A DNA stretch of 64,000 bases. It comes from Anaeromassilibacillus senegalensis (lineage in GTDB: Bacteria > Bacillota > Clostridia > Oscillospirales > Acutalibacteraceae). Below are positions 1 through 10,306 of this stretch, piece after piece. The stretch lies in contig NZ_JAFBIT010000001.1 of the NCBI RefSeq assembly GCF_021531715.1, forward strand, positions 434,001 through 498,000, written 5' to 3'. Numbering within the stretch: position 1 is the first letter of the stretch; each line of letters starts with the position of its first letter. Both the position numbers and the translations under genes were made by a program. The notes under the pieces are model-generated. The model had not been told where the DNA came from and searched no databases. It worked only from the letters and a program-made list of their open reading frames with translations.

Positions 1-488
1 TGTATCTCGACGATTCGCCGGGTATCACGGTGCCGGAGATGAAGGCGAAAATCCGCCGTCTGAAGGATGTCGACCTTGTGATCATCGACTATCTGCAGCT
101 TATGAGCAGCGCGAAGCGCATCGACAACCGCGTGCAGGAAATCTCGGAAATTACGCGAAGCCTCAAAATCATGGCGAAGGAACTCAATATCCCGGTCGTG
201 ACGCTGGCCCAGCTCGCGCGTGCGGGCGAAAAGCGGCAGGAGCACCGCCCGGTGCTTTCCGACCTCCGAGATTCCGGCTCCATCGAACAGGACGCGGACA
301 TCGTGCTGTTCCTTTACCGCGACGCATACTATGCGAACGAGGCCGCATCGCCCGAGGAGGTCGATAAGAACAGCGCGGAGGTTATCATCGCGAAAAACCG
401 TCACGGCGATCTGCGCTCGGTGCCGCTGCACTGGCAGGGTGAATTCATGCGCTTTACCTCACAGGAGGTCGTGCGTCGTGAAAGCTGA
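1..488 (+). CDS. dnaB: Replicative DNA helicase DnaB, C-terminal part (5' end outside window)
   Basis: The frame is open from base 3, so the start lies left of the window; about 161 residues remain, the last third of a roughly 450-residue protein. This is the RecA-like motor domain of the hexameric helicase that unwinds DNA at the fork. Visible are the Walker B strand DLVIIDYLQLM, the following LAQLAR segment (helicase motif H3), and SDLRDSGSIEQDADIV with the conserved Arg/Gln/Asp residues near the arginine finger. The frame ends 11 bases inside tilS. DnaB followed by tilS, hpt and ftsH is a common Firmicute arrangement. Partial only because of the window edge. Confidence 0.95.
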   Translation, partial: YLDDSPGITVPEMKAKIRRLKDVDLVIIDYLQLMSSAKRIDNRVQEISEITRSLKIMAKELNIPVVTLAQLARAGEKRQEHRPVLSDLRDSGSIEQDADIVLFLYRDAYYANEAASPEEVDKNSAEVIIAKNRHGDLRSVPLHWQGEFMRFTSQEVVRRES

Positions 489-1812
489 GGAAATTCTCGG
501 CCGGGTGTGCTTTGATTTCCCGGAAACGGGGAAGATTATCATCGGGCTGTCCGGCGGCGCGGATTCCGTGCTGCTGACCTATCTGCTTTGGCGGAAATAC
601 GGCGCGGCGCGGCTGCATGGCGTGCATGTGAACCATCAGATTCGCGGTGCGGAGGCGGACGCGGACGAAGCGTTTGCGGCGGCGTTCTGCGGGCGGCTGG
701 ACATTCCGTTTACGGCTTTCCGGAAAAATGTGCCGCTTCTGGCGCAGGAAAGCGGCGAGGGACTGGAAGCCTGTGCGCGCCGCGTGCGGTATGACTGCTT
801 TGAGAGTCTGGCATCTGCGCCGGACGACTGTATCGCGACGGCGCACAACGCGGATGATAACGCAGAGACGGTGCTCCTGAACCTCACGCGCGGCATGGGG
901 CCGAACGGCGCCTCCGGAATCCCCGCGCGCCGCGGCAGAATCCGCAGGCCCATCCTGCATCTTTCCCGCGCGGAGGTGGAGTTCCTCTGTAAAACCTTCG
1001 GCCTTTCCTATGTGACGGATTCGACGAATTTGGAGACCGTCTATACGCGCAACCGTCTGCGGCACAGCGTGCTGCCGGAGCTAAAGGAAATCAATCCGCA
1101 GTTCACGGAGGCGGTTACGCGCTTTACGGAAAGCATGGCACTGCAGAATGATTTTCTGCGCGGCGAAGGCCGGCATCTTCTGGAAACGGCGAAATGCCCG
1201 CACGGCTATGCGCTTTCGGCGCTGCGGCAGGCGCATCGGGCGGTTTTGCGCGCGGCGCTGGAGTTTCTGCTCGCGCCGTTTGGCCGGCTGAGTTACGAAC
1301 ACCTGACGGCGGCGGAGCACTGTGTGCTCACCGGAGGGTCTGTGACGCTGCCCGGCGGCGTGCAGCTCAGCGCAAAACAGGATACGCTCACCGTGACATC
1401 CGCCGTACCGGAACCCTTCTGTGTTCCGGCAGCGGGCGAGAAAACGGTTCTTCCGGACGGCAGAACGCTGCTGATTTCCAGAAAGTTCATAAATTGCGGC
1501 TTAAAGGGCCGGAATGTTCATAATTTGTTGTTTAAAAACCTGCTGGACTGTGATAGAATGATGGAAAATCCGGTGATCCGGACACGCCGGGCGGGCGACC
1601 GCTTTACGCCCGCAGGACGCGGCGTGACGAAGCCGGTCAAAAAATTGCTCAATGAAATGCGGATCCCGGCTGCGTACCGCAGCAAAACGCTGCTGCTTGA
1701 AGTCGGCGGCCAGATCGCCTGGATCGAGGGCGTAGGCGCGGCGGAGGGCTTTGCCTTTCGTGCGGCGGAAGGCTGGGCGCTGGAGCTTTCGGTACAGCCG
1801 TCAGAATCTTGA
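478..1812 (+). CDS. tilS: tRNA(Ile)-lysidine synthase TilS
   Basis: Converts C34 of the tRNA-Ile CAU anticodon to lysidine with ATP and lysine, which makes that tRNA read AUA. Length 444 residues. The N-terminal PP-loop ATPase motif SGGADS is at residues 25-30, followed by GVHVNHQIRG and the AHNADDNAET segment typical of TilS. The C-terminal part has the TilS substrate-binding domain (DRFTPAGRGVTKPVKK). The start is GTG at 478, chosen because AGGAGG at 463-468 lies 9 bases upstream and because it gives the normal N-terminus; the frame stays open further up inside dnaB. It overlaps dnaB by 11 bases and is probably cotranscribed with it. Confidence 0.93.
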   Translation: MKAEEILGRVCFDFPETGKIIIGLSGGADSVLLTYLLWRKYGAARLHGVHVNHQIRGAEADADEAFAAAFCGRLDIPFTAFRKNVPLLAQESGEGLEACARRVRYDCFESLASAPDDCIATAHNADDNAETVLLNLTRGMGPNGASGIPARRGRIRRPILHLSRAEVEFLCKTFGLSYVTDSTNLETVYTRNRLRHSVLPELKEINPQFTEAVTRFTESMALQNDFLRGEGRHLLETAKCPHGYALSALRQAHRAVLRAALEFLLAPFGRLSYEHLTAAEHCVLTGGSVTLPGGVQLSAKQDTLTVTSAVPEPFCVPAAGEKTVLPDGRTLLISRKFINCGLKGRNVHNLLFKNLLDCDRMMENPVIRTRRAGDRFTPAGRGVTKPVKKLLNEMRIPAAYRSKTLLLEVGGQIAWIEGVGAAEGFAFRAAEGWALELSVQPSES

Positions 1813-1832
1813 GGGTGAAAGGAACGAGGAAA

Positions 1833-2384
1833 ATGGCAAACACAATGTTAAACGATATTCAGGAGATTCTGTACAGTGAGGAGACCATCGCCGCGATGGT
1901 CAAGCGCGTGGGCCGCGAGATCTCGCGCGACTACGCCGATAAGAACCTGCTGCTCGTCAGCGTGCTGAAGGGATCCGTGGCATTTATGGCGGATCTGATG
2001 CGCGCGATCGACATTCCGGCGCGGATCGATTTCATGTCGGTTTCGAGCTACGGCTCCGGCACGAAGACCTCCGGCGTCGTCAAAATCATCAAGGATCTCG
2101 ATATCAATCTCAAGGGCTATGACATTGTCATCGTCGAGGATATTCTCGACAGCGGCAAAACCCTGCATTATCTGGTCGACCTTCTCAAGGGGCGCGAACC
2201 GAACAGCGTGGAAATCTGCACCCTGTTCGATAAGCCTGAGCGCCGCGAGGTTGACGTGCATGCCAAGTACATAGGCTGTGCGATTCCCGACGCCTTCATC
2301 GTCGGTTACGGCCTGGATTACGATGAGAAATACAGAAATCTGCCGTTTGTCGGTGTACTGAAGCCCGAGATTTACGGCGCATAA
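1833..2384 (+). CDS. hpt: Hypoxanthine phosphoribosyltransferase
   Basis: Salvages hypoxanthine (and usually guanine) to the nucleotide with PRPP. The 183-residue protein carries the PRPP-binding loop [10 protein letters not shown] at residues 101-110 and the [11 protein letters not shown] flexible loop, both diagnostic of bacterial Hpt. Start ATG 1833 is preceded by a purine-rich AAAGGA/GAGGA region; an upstream TTG at 1809 in the same frame overlaps tilS and is less likely. It sits 20 bases after tilS and 67 bases before ftsH; tilS-hpt-ftsH is a conserved Firmicute block in which Hpt and TilS have been linked to control of ftsH in Bacillus (family knowledge, not visible here). Confidence 0.95.
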   Translation: MANTMLNDIQEILYSEETIAAMVKRVGREISRDYADKNLLLVSVLKGSVAFMADLMRAIDIPARIDFMSVSSYGSGTKTSGVVKIIKDLDINLKGYDIVIVEDILDSGKTLHYLVDLLKGREPNSVEICTLFDKPERREVDVHAKYIGCAIPDAFIVGYGLDYDEKYRNLPFVGVLKPEIYGA

Positions 2385-2451
2385 GACCGGGCGGTTTTCT
2401 GCTTCTATACAAGGATCAGTATCTATACTATTTTTTCCGGGAGGTCGGAAC

Positions 2452-4398
<1,947 letters not shown>

Positions 4399-4407
4399 GT
4401 CAAAGCT

Positions 4408-4434
4408 AAAGGGAATGACAAGTTCATTCCCTTT
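4408..4434 (+). terminator. Hairpin after ftsH, weak terminator
   Basis: Arms AAAGGGAATGA (4408-4418) and TCATTCCCTTT (4424-4434) form an 11-bp stem with a short loop. The tail is only moderately T-rich, so termination may be partial. Confidence 0.5.
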
Positions 4435-4479
4435 ACACTTGTTTATGGGCAAATCCAGCGGAAAGGAATCAAACGTCAA

Positions 4480-6462
4480 ATGGCTAAAAAGCAAAACTAC
4501 GGCAACGAGAGCATCACGAGTCTGAAGGGCGCGGACCGCGTTCGGCTTCGTCCCGCCGTCATTTTCGGCTCGGACGGTCTGGATGGCTGTGAGCACTCGA
4601 TCTTTGAGATCCTCTCGAATTCCATCGACGAGGCGCGGCAAGGCTACGGCAGAGAGATTACCATCACGCGCTTTGCCGACTATTCCGTTGAGGTGGAGGA
4701 CCACGGACGCGGTATTCCGGTCGATTTCAATAAGCGCGAGAACCGATACAACTGGGAGCTTGTGTTCTGCGAGATGTACGCGGGCGGCAAATACAACAAC
4801 AACGACGGCGGCAACTACGACTTTTCACTCGGTCTGAACGGTCTCGGCCTGTGCGCCACGCAGTATGCTTCGGAATATATGGATGCGGATATCCGCTACG
4901 ACGGCTTCCGCTATACGCTCCACTTTGAACACGGCGAAAACGTCGGCGGTCTGCAGAAAGAGCCGTACGGCAAAAAAGGGACGGGCTCCATCATCCGCTG
5001 GAAGCCCGACCTCAAGGTGTTCACCGATATCGCGGTGCCGGCGGAGTATTATATCGATACGATCCGGCGGCAGGCTATCGTCAATGCCGGCATCAAATTC
5101 ATCTTCAAAAACGAGGTTGCGCCGAAGAAATTTGAGACGACGGTTTTCTGCTATGAAAACGGCATCGAGGATCACGTCCGCGAGCTCTGCGGCGACGACG
5201 CGCTGACCTCCATCCAGTTCTGGCAGTCCGAGAAAAAGGTGCGCGACCGGGAAGATCTTCCCCTTTACAATGTAAAGATCAACGCGGCAGTGGCGTTCTC
5301 GAACCGCCTGCACGTGACCGAATACTACCACAACTCGAGCTGGCTCGAATACGGCGGCGCGCCGGACAAAGCCGTGCAGAACGCCTTTGTCTACCAGATC
5401 GACGCGTATCTGAAGCAGAACGGCAAGTACAATAAATCCGAAAGCAAGATCAAGTTTCAAGACGTCGAGGACTGCCTTGTGATCGTCATGTCCTCGTTCT
5501 CAACGATGACCTCCTATGAAAACCAGACGAAGAAGGCCATCAACAACAAGGGCATTCAGGAGGCCATGGTGGAGATGCTCCGCCACAACCTCGAAGTCTA
5601 TTTTATTGAGAACCCGATGGAGGCCGAGAAAATCGGTGCGCAGGTGCTCATCAACAAGCGCTCGCGCGAGGACGCCGAGAAAACGCGGCTCAACCTCAAG
5701 GGTAAGCTGACGGCGAAAATGGACATCACCGGCCGCGTCGCGAAATTCGTCGATTGCCGCAGCAAGGATGTCTCCGAGCGCGAGATCTTTATCGTGGAGG
5801 GCGATTCAGCGCTCGGCGCGGTCAAGCAGGCGCGCGACCCGAACTATCAGGCGGTCATGCCGATTCGCGGCAAGATCCTGAACTGTCTCAAAGCCGACTA
5901 CGATAAGATTTTCAAGAGCGAGATCATCACCGATCTCATCAAGGTGCTCGGCTGCGGCGTGCAGGTGAAAACCAAGGCGAACAAGTCGATTGCGTCGTTT
6001 GACATCGACGCGCTGCGCTGGAGCAAGATCATCCTCTGCACCGATGCGGACGTTGACGGCTTCCACATCCGCACGATGCTGCTGACGATGCTCTATCGGC
6101 TTACGCCAGACCTCATTGAGCAGAACAAGGTGTTCATCGCGGAGTCGCCGCTGTATGAGATCACGGCGAAGGACAAGACGTATTTCGCTTACAACGAGCG
6201 CGAAAAGGAGCAGTTCCTCGGGCAGCTCAAGGGACAGAAATACACGATCCAGCGCTCGAAGGGCCTCGGCGAGAACGACCCGGACATGATGAGCCTGACG
6301 ACGATGAACCCGAAAACGCGCCGCCTGATTCAGGTCAAGCCCGGCGATGTGGAGAAGACGGCGCAGATGTTTGATATTCTGCTCGGCGACGACCTCACGG
6401 GGCGCAAGGACTACATCGCCGAACACGGCAGCGAATACCTCGACGACCTGGACGTTTCCTGA
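4480..6462 (+). CDS. Divergent type IIA topoisomerase subunit B (ParE/GyrB-like)
   Basis: ATPase subunit of a GyrB/ParE-type topoisomerase, paired with the next gene. 660 residues: GHKL ATPase domain (NSIDEA, DHGRGIP, GLNGLG), transducer domain with QTKK at about 348-351, and a C-terminal TOPRIM domain with VEGDSALG near residue 440 and DADVDGFH near 525. Several otherwise invariant stretches differ: the usual MYIG loop after the first arginine is replaced by RPAVIFGSDG, and EGDSAGG reads EGDSALG. The catalytic Glu and the DxD are kept, so activity is expected. Recalled clostridial homologues share these changes. Whether it acts as topoisomerase IV or in another role cannot be settled from sequence, so I give no symbol. 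Start ATG 4480 lies behind AGCGGAAAGGA. Confidence 0.85.
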   Translation: MAKKQNYGNESITSLKGADRVRLRPAVIFGSDGLDGCEHSIFEILSNSIDEARQGYGREITITRFADYSVEVEDHGRGIPVDFNKRENRYNWELVFCEMYAGGKYNNNDGGNYDFSLGLNGLGLCATQYASEYMDADIRYDGFRYTLHFEHGENVGGLQKEPYGKKGTGSIIRWKPDLKVFTDIAVPAEYYIDTIRRQAIVNAGIKFIFKNEVAPKKFETTVFCYENGIEDHVRELCGDDALTSIQFWQSEKKVRDREDLPLYNVKINAAVAFSNRLHVTEYYHNSSWLEYGGAPDKAVQNAFVYQIDAYLKQNGKYNKSESKIKFQDVEDCLVIVMSSFSTMTSYENQTKKAINNKGIQEAMVEMLRHNLEVYFIENPMEAEKIGAQVLINKRSREDAEKTRLNLKGKLTAKMDITGRVAKFVDCRSKDVSEREIFIVEGDSALGAVKQARDPNYQAVMPIRGKILNCLKADYDKIFKSEIITDLIKVLGCGVQVKTKANKSIASFDIDALRWSKIILCTDADVDGFHIRTMLLTMLYRLTPDLIEQNKVFIAESPLYEITAKDKTYFAYNEREKEQFLGQLKGQKYTIQRSKGLGENDPDMMSLTTMNPKTRRLIQVKPGDVEKTAQMFDILLGDDLTGRKDYIAEHGSEYLDDLDVS

Positions 6463-6494
6463 TTCCGGCCGCAGAGAGGAGGGCATAACGAATT

Positions 6495-8729
6495 ATGGCA
6501 AGAAAAAAACAGCAGCCAAAGCGTGAGAGTACGCCGAAGATGCAGGGCTTTATCGCGGGTGCGGGCGAGATCGTCGAGCAGGACATCAATGACACGATAC
6601 GGCAGAACTTTATGCCGTACGCGATGAGCGTCATCATGTCGCGCGCGATCCCGGAAATCGACGGCTTCAAGCCCTCGCACCGGAAGCTGCTTTACACCAT
6701 GTATAAAATGAATCTGCTCGGCTCCGCGCGCACGAAAAGTGCGAACATCGTCGGGCAGACGATGAAGCTGAACCCGCACGGCGACAGCGCGATCTACGAC
6801 ACGATGGTGCGCCTGTCGCGTGGGTATGAGGCGCTTCTGCATCCGTACGTTGATTCCAAGGGCAACTTCGGCAAATTCTATTCGCGCGATATGGCGTGGG
6901 CGGCGTCGCGCTACACGGAGGCGCGGCTCGACAACATCTGCCGCGAGCTGTTCCGCGACATCGACAAGGATACCGTCGATTTTGTCGACAACTACGACAG
7001 CACGACAAAGGAGCCGACGCTGCTGCCGGCGGCGTTCCCTTCGGTGCTCGTCAACGCGAATACCGGCATCGCGGTCGGCATGGCGTCGTCGATCTGCCCG
7101 TTCAACCTCGCGGAGGTCTGCAACACGGCGATCGAGCTGATGCGCAATCCGAACCACGATCTGTTTTCGACGATGCAGGCGCCGGATTTCCCCGGCGGCG
7201 GCCAGATCATCTTCGACCGCGCCGCCATGGAGCAGATTTACAAGACGGGGCGCGGCAGCATCAAGGTGCGCGCGCGCTACACGTATGACAAATCCGCGAA
7301 CTGCATCGACGTCACGCAGATTCCGCCGACCACGACAATCGAGGCGATCGTCGAAAAGGTCATCGACCTCGTCAAGCAGGGCAAGATTAAAGAGATCACT
7401 GACATCCGCGACGAAACGGGTCTCGACGGTCTGAAAATCACGATCGATTTGAAGCGTGGCATCGATCCCGACAAGCTGATGCAGCGGCTCTTTAAGCTGA
7501 CGACGCTCGAGGACAGCTTCTCCTGCAATTTCAACGTGCTGATCGCCGGTATCCCGCGTGTGCTCGGTGTGCGCGAGCTGCTCGAGGAGTGGACGGCGTT
7601 CCGCATCGAGTGCGTCCGCCGCCGCACGCATTTCGACCTGACCAAGAAGAAAGAAAAGCTCCATTTGCTCTATGGCCTGCGCGCGATTCTGCTCGATATC
7701 GATAAGGCAGTCCGCATTGTCCGCGAGACGGAGGAGGAAAGCGAGGTCGTACCGAACCTGATGATTGGCTTTGGTATCGACGAGGTGCAGGCGGAGTATG
7801 TAGCGGAGATCAAGCTGCGTCACCTGAACCGCGAGTTTATCTTAAAGCGCACCGAGGAGGTGGAGAGCCTGGAGGCGGAGATCCGCGACCTCGAGGCGAT
7901 TCTGGCGTCCAAATCGCGCATCAAGACGATCATTATCCGCGAGCTTTCAGAGATCGCGCAGAAATACGGCCAGCCGCGCCGCAGCCATATTCTCTATGCA
8001 GATGAAATAGAAGAGGACGAGCCGGTGGAGGCGGTGCCGGATTACCCGGTAAACCTGTTCTTCACGCGCGAGGGCTACTTCAAGAAGATCACACCGCTTT
8101 CCCTGCGCATGGGCGGCGATCACAAGCTCAAGGAGGGTGATGCGGTCGTCCAGCAGATCGAAGCGACGAACGCCGCAGAGCTCTTATTCTTCTCGGACAA
8201 GGCGCAGGTGTACAAGATGCGCGCCGCCGATTTTGCCGATACCAAGGCAAGCGTGATGGGCGAATACATCCCCGCGCGCGTGCAGATGGACGAAGGCGAA
8301 AACGCGGCTATGATGGCGGTCACAACGGATTACAGCGGATTCATGCTGTTCGTTTTTGAAAACGGCAAGGCGGCGAAGGTTGAGCTTGCGGCGTACAGCA
8401 CGAAAACAAACCGCCGCAAGCTTCTGAATGCCTATTCGGATAAATCCTCGCTTGTCACGGCGATGCAGCTTCCGGAGGACTGCGATGTGCTCCTGACGGC
8501 TTCAAGCGGACGGATGCTGCTGTTTAACACCGGTCTCATCGCGCCTAAAACGACGAAAAACACACAGGGCGTGGTCGTGATGAACCTCAAGAAGGGACAG
8601 CGCGTTCTCAGCGCGCGCGTTTACCGCGAGGGCGATCTGCAGAATCCCGCACGCTTTAAGAAAAAAATCCCCGCCCTCGGCGCGCTGCCGAACGGCGAGG
8701 AAATGCCCTCTGGTCAGACCACGCTGTGA
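6495..8729 (+). CDS. Divergent type IIA topoisomerase subunit A (ParC/GyrA-like)
   Basis: DNA-cleaving subunit, partner of the upstream ATPase subunit; 744 residues. The winged-helix core shows SRAIPEIDGFKPSHRKLL, the quinolone-region motif NPHGDSAIYD with the Ser and Asp of sensitive enzymes, and the active-site tyrosine at about residue 140 in AASRYTEARL. A coiled-coil region at roughly 420-480 forms the usual C-gate arms. The C-terminal beta-pinwheel is short and I find no GyrA box (QRRGGKG), which argues for a topoisomerase IV-like enzyme rather than a supercoiling gyrase. AGGAGGG lies 11 bases before ATG 6495, and the gap to the B subunit is 32 bases, so the two are made together. Confidence 0.87.
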   Translation: MARKKQQPKRESTPKMQGFIAGAGEIVEQDINDTIRQNFMPYAMSVIMSRAIPEIDGFKPSHRKLLYTMYKMNLLGSARTKSANIVGQTMKLNPHGDSAIYDTMVRLSRGYEALLHPYVDSKGNFGKFYSRDMAWAASRYTEARLDNICRELFRDIDKDTVDFVDNYDSTTKEPTLLPAAFPSVLVNANTGIAVGMASSICPFNLAEVCNTAIELMRNPNHDLFSTMQAPDFPGGGQIIFDRAAMEQIYKTGRGSIKVRARYTYDKSANCIDVTQIPPTTTIEAIVEKVIDLVKQGKIKEITDIRDETGLDGLKITIDLKRGIDPDKLMQRLFKLTTLEDSFSCNFNVLIAGIPRVLGVRELLEEWTAFRIECVRRRTHFDLTKKKEKLHLLYGLRAILLDIDKAVRIVRETEEESEVVPNLMIGFGIDEVQAEYVAEIKLRHLNREFILKRTEEVESLEAEIRDLEAILASKSRIKTIIIRELSEIAQKYGQPRRSHILYADEIEEDEPVEAVPDYPVNLFFTREGYFKKITPLSLRMGGDHKLKEGDAVVQQIEATNAAELLFFSDKAQVYKMRAADFADTKASVMGEYIPARVQMDEGENAAMMAVTTDYSGFMLFVFENGKAAKVELAAYSTKTNRRKLLNAYSDKSSLVTAMQLPEDCDVLLTASSGRMLLFNTGLIAPKTTKNTQGVVVMNLKKGQRVLSARVYREGDLQNPARFKKKIPALGALPNGEEMPSGQTTL

Positions 8730-8757
8730 GTCTGCACCGCAAGAAAGGACGGTTACA

Positions 8758-9519
8758 ATGATTTCCATCGATCTCAGCGGAAAAGTCGCGCTCGTCACCG
8801 GCGGCTCGGGTCAGCTCGGGCGCGTGATGGCGCGCCGTCTCGCGCGGAGCGGAGCGGATATCCTCGTGCACTATCACCAAAACCGTGAAAAGGCGGAGGA
8901 GCTCGTCGCGGAGCTGACCGGAATGGGCGTGCGCGCTGCGGCGCTTCAGGCGGATGTCACCGACTTCGAAAGCGTCATGCGAATGCAGCGCGAGGCGGCG
9001 AAATTCGGCGATCCCGACATCGTCGTGAACAATGCGGTCATTCAGTACGAATGGAAGAACGTGCTCGAGCAGGACAACACGGATTTTTACAGCCAGTTTG
9101 ATTCGACCGTGATGCACAATGTCTATATGTTCAAAGCGTTTGCGCCTGCAATGCTTGAAAAGGGCGCGGGCAAGTTTATCGTCATTAACACCGAGTGCTC
9201 CATGCGGTGCGATCCCGGCGCAGCGGCGTATTCCGCGGCGAAGCGCGGACTGGACGGTCTCTGCCGTTCGTTCGCGAAGGAGGTCGGCGGCAGGGGTGTG
9301 ACGGTCAATCAGGTCGCGCCCGGCTGGATGATCACGGAGCGCGAGCGTGCGCACGGCGTCACAACGAGCGGCGCGTACGTCGACAGCGTGCCGATGAGAC
9401 GCCGCGGCTGCGATGAAGACATCGCCGATGCCGTTTTGTTCTTTGCAAGCCCGCTTTCCGATTACATCACCGGCGCGTATCTCTCCGTCTCCGGCGGCCG
9501 TGTTATGCCGACAATCTGA
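8758..9519 (+). CDS. Short-chain dehydrogenase/reductase (FabG-like SDR)
   Basis: NAD(P)-dependent oxidoreductase with a Rossmann fold; 253 residues, the classical SDR size. Cofactor motif TGGSGQLG is at residues 15-22, VNNAV replaces the usual NNAG, and the catalytic Tyr and Lys are in YSAAK. The Ser position falls in NTECSM. The N-terminal SGKVALVTGGSGQLG and the C-terminal SVSGGR are typical. The substrate cannot be read; FabG itself is possible but there is no fab gene nearby and the NNAG motif is altered. It lies 28 bases after the topoisomerase genes with its own AGAAAGGA site, so it may be cotranscribed. Confidence 0.85.
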   Translation: MISIDLSGKVALVTGGSGQLGRVMARRLARSGADILVHYHQNREKAEELVAELTGMGVRAAALQADVTDFESVMRMQREAAKFGDPDIVVNNAVIQYEWKNVLEQDNTDFYSQFDSTVMHNVYMFKAFAPAMLEKGAGKFIVINTECSMRCDPGAAAYSAAKRGLDGLCRSFAKEVGGRGVTVNQVAPGWMITERERAHGVTTSGAYVDSVPMRRRGCDEDIADAVLFFASPLSDYITGAYLSVSGGRVMPTI

Positions 9520-9520
9520 C

Positions 9521-9595
9521 AAAAAATCAGCCCTCCGGCACAACGTCCGTCCACCTTGTTTTCGCTGTCATCGGTGGATGAACGGCGCCGGAGGG
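9521..9595 (-). terminator. Long hairpin with minus-strand T tract
   Basis: Arms CCCTCCGGC (9531-9539) and GCCGGAGGG (9587-9595), with an inner helix TCCACC (9550-9555)/GGTGGA (9573-9578). Only the minus strand has a T run after the stem (complement of 9521-9530), so it reads best as a terminator for a minus-strand transcript from the 9.6-9.9 kb region. It may also protect or end the SDR transcript. Confidence 0.5.
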
Positions 9596-9599
9596 CCTC

Positions 9600-9825
9600 G
9601 GTTCAGGCCGGCACATTTCGTCGTGCCGACCGTCGAACCGATCAGCGTTTCTGCGTTGCAGAATCGGCAAAATGTACGTCTCTCGGAAAAAACAAAGTGG
9701 AAATCTGTTCTGTCGAAGGGCGGGCAACATGCAGTCCGTACCGGTTCCGGGCAGACGGGTCCCCGGCAGGAGGCCCAAAACGGAGGCTGCGTAACGTCCT
9801 GTTCGGTTCCGGGACGCACAAACGC
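9600..9825. other. Structured intergenic stretch, no gene recognised
   Basis: Between the SDR gene and the secG promoters I see no frame with a credible ribosome site or recognisable protein. Several short inverted repeats are present: CGGCAC/GTGCCG around 9609-9628 and TTCTGC/GCAGAA around 9649-9663. A noncoding RNA on either strand, or a decayed gene, is possible. It does not match tmRNA, RNase P RNA, SRP RNA or a riboswitch class I know. Confidence 0.35.
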
Positions 9826-9853
9826 TTGACTGCGGCTGCCGTAATCGTATTAT
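9826..9853 (+). promoter_or_regulatory. Upstream promoter P1 of secG
   Basis: TTGACT (9826-9831), 16-bp spacer, TATTAT (9848-9853). Confidence 0.55.
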
Positions 9854-9898
9854 GGGCAGCGCCGGACGGGTTATTCGGGAAAAAACAAAAAAATATGG

Positions 9899-9927
9899 TT
9901 GCAAATTCATTCCCTTTGTGCTATGAT
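9899..9927 (+). promoter_or_regulatory. Proximal promoter P2 of secG
   Basis: TTGCAA (9899-9904), 17-bp spacer, TATGAT (9922-9927), about 47 bases before the secG start. Confidence 0.65.
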
Positions 9928-9974
9928 AGGAAAGCTATAAGCGTAAAACTCATCTTGCAGAGGAGGTTAAATAT

Positions 9975-10223
9975 ATGGGTCCTGTTGAAATCATTTTCGG
10001 TATCATTCTGCTCCTGTTCTCGATCGCGATTATCATCGTTGTTCTTCTGCAGGAAGGCCACCAGCAGAATCTTGGCGCCATCACGGGCGGCGCGGATACG
10101 TTCCTTGCGAAGAACAAGGCGCGTTCCATCGATGCGTTCCTTTCCCGTTGGACGAAGTTCATTGCGCTGGGCTTTTTCGTGCTCGTTATCGCTATCAACA
10201 TCATCATGTATTTCACAAAGTAA
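9975..10223 (+). CDS. secG: Protein translocase subunit SecG
   Basis: Accessory membrane subunit of the SecYEG channel that aids SecA-driven export. The 82-residue protein has two hydrophobic segments, about residues 4-25 and 61-79, joined by the conserved cytoplasmic stretch LLQEGHQQNLGAITGGAD. This length and topology are standard for SecG. AGAGGAGGT lies just ahead of ATG 9975. The gene forms its own unit, with tandem promoters upstream and a strong terminator immediately after the stop. Confidence 0.95.
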   Translation: MGPVEIIFGIILLLFSIAIIIVVLLQEGHQQNLGAITGGADTFLAKNKARSIDAFLSRWTKFIALGFFVLVIAINIIMYFTK

Positions 10224-10238
10224 GATTTGCGAAAATGC

Positions 10239-10289
10239 GCCTCGCTTTGGGTGAGCTTCCGCTCGCCGGAATGCGAGGCTTTTATTTTT
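10239..10289 (+). terminator. Rho-independent terminator after secG
   Basis: GCCTCGC (10239-10245) pairs with GCGAGGC (10273-10279), with an inner GGTGAGC/GCTCGCC helix, followed by TTTTATTTTT. Confidence 0.85.
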
Positions 10290-10306
10290 GATCGGAGGTT
10301 ATGCAC

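Noticed and set aside
9527-9910. Minus-strand frame of 127 codons before secG
   Set aside because: No ribosome site, no family pattern; the hairpin at 9531-9595 fits a terminator better.
9556-10254. Plus-strand frame of 232 codons across the secG promoters and gene
   Set aside because: Runs through tandem promoters and overlaps secG in another frame; arginine/serine-rich shadow.
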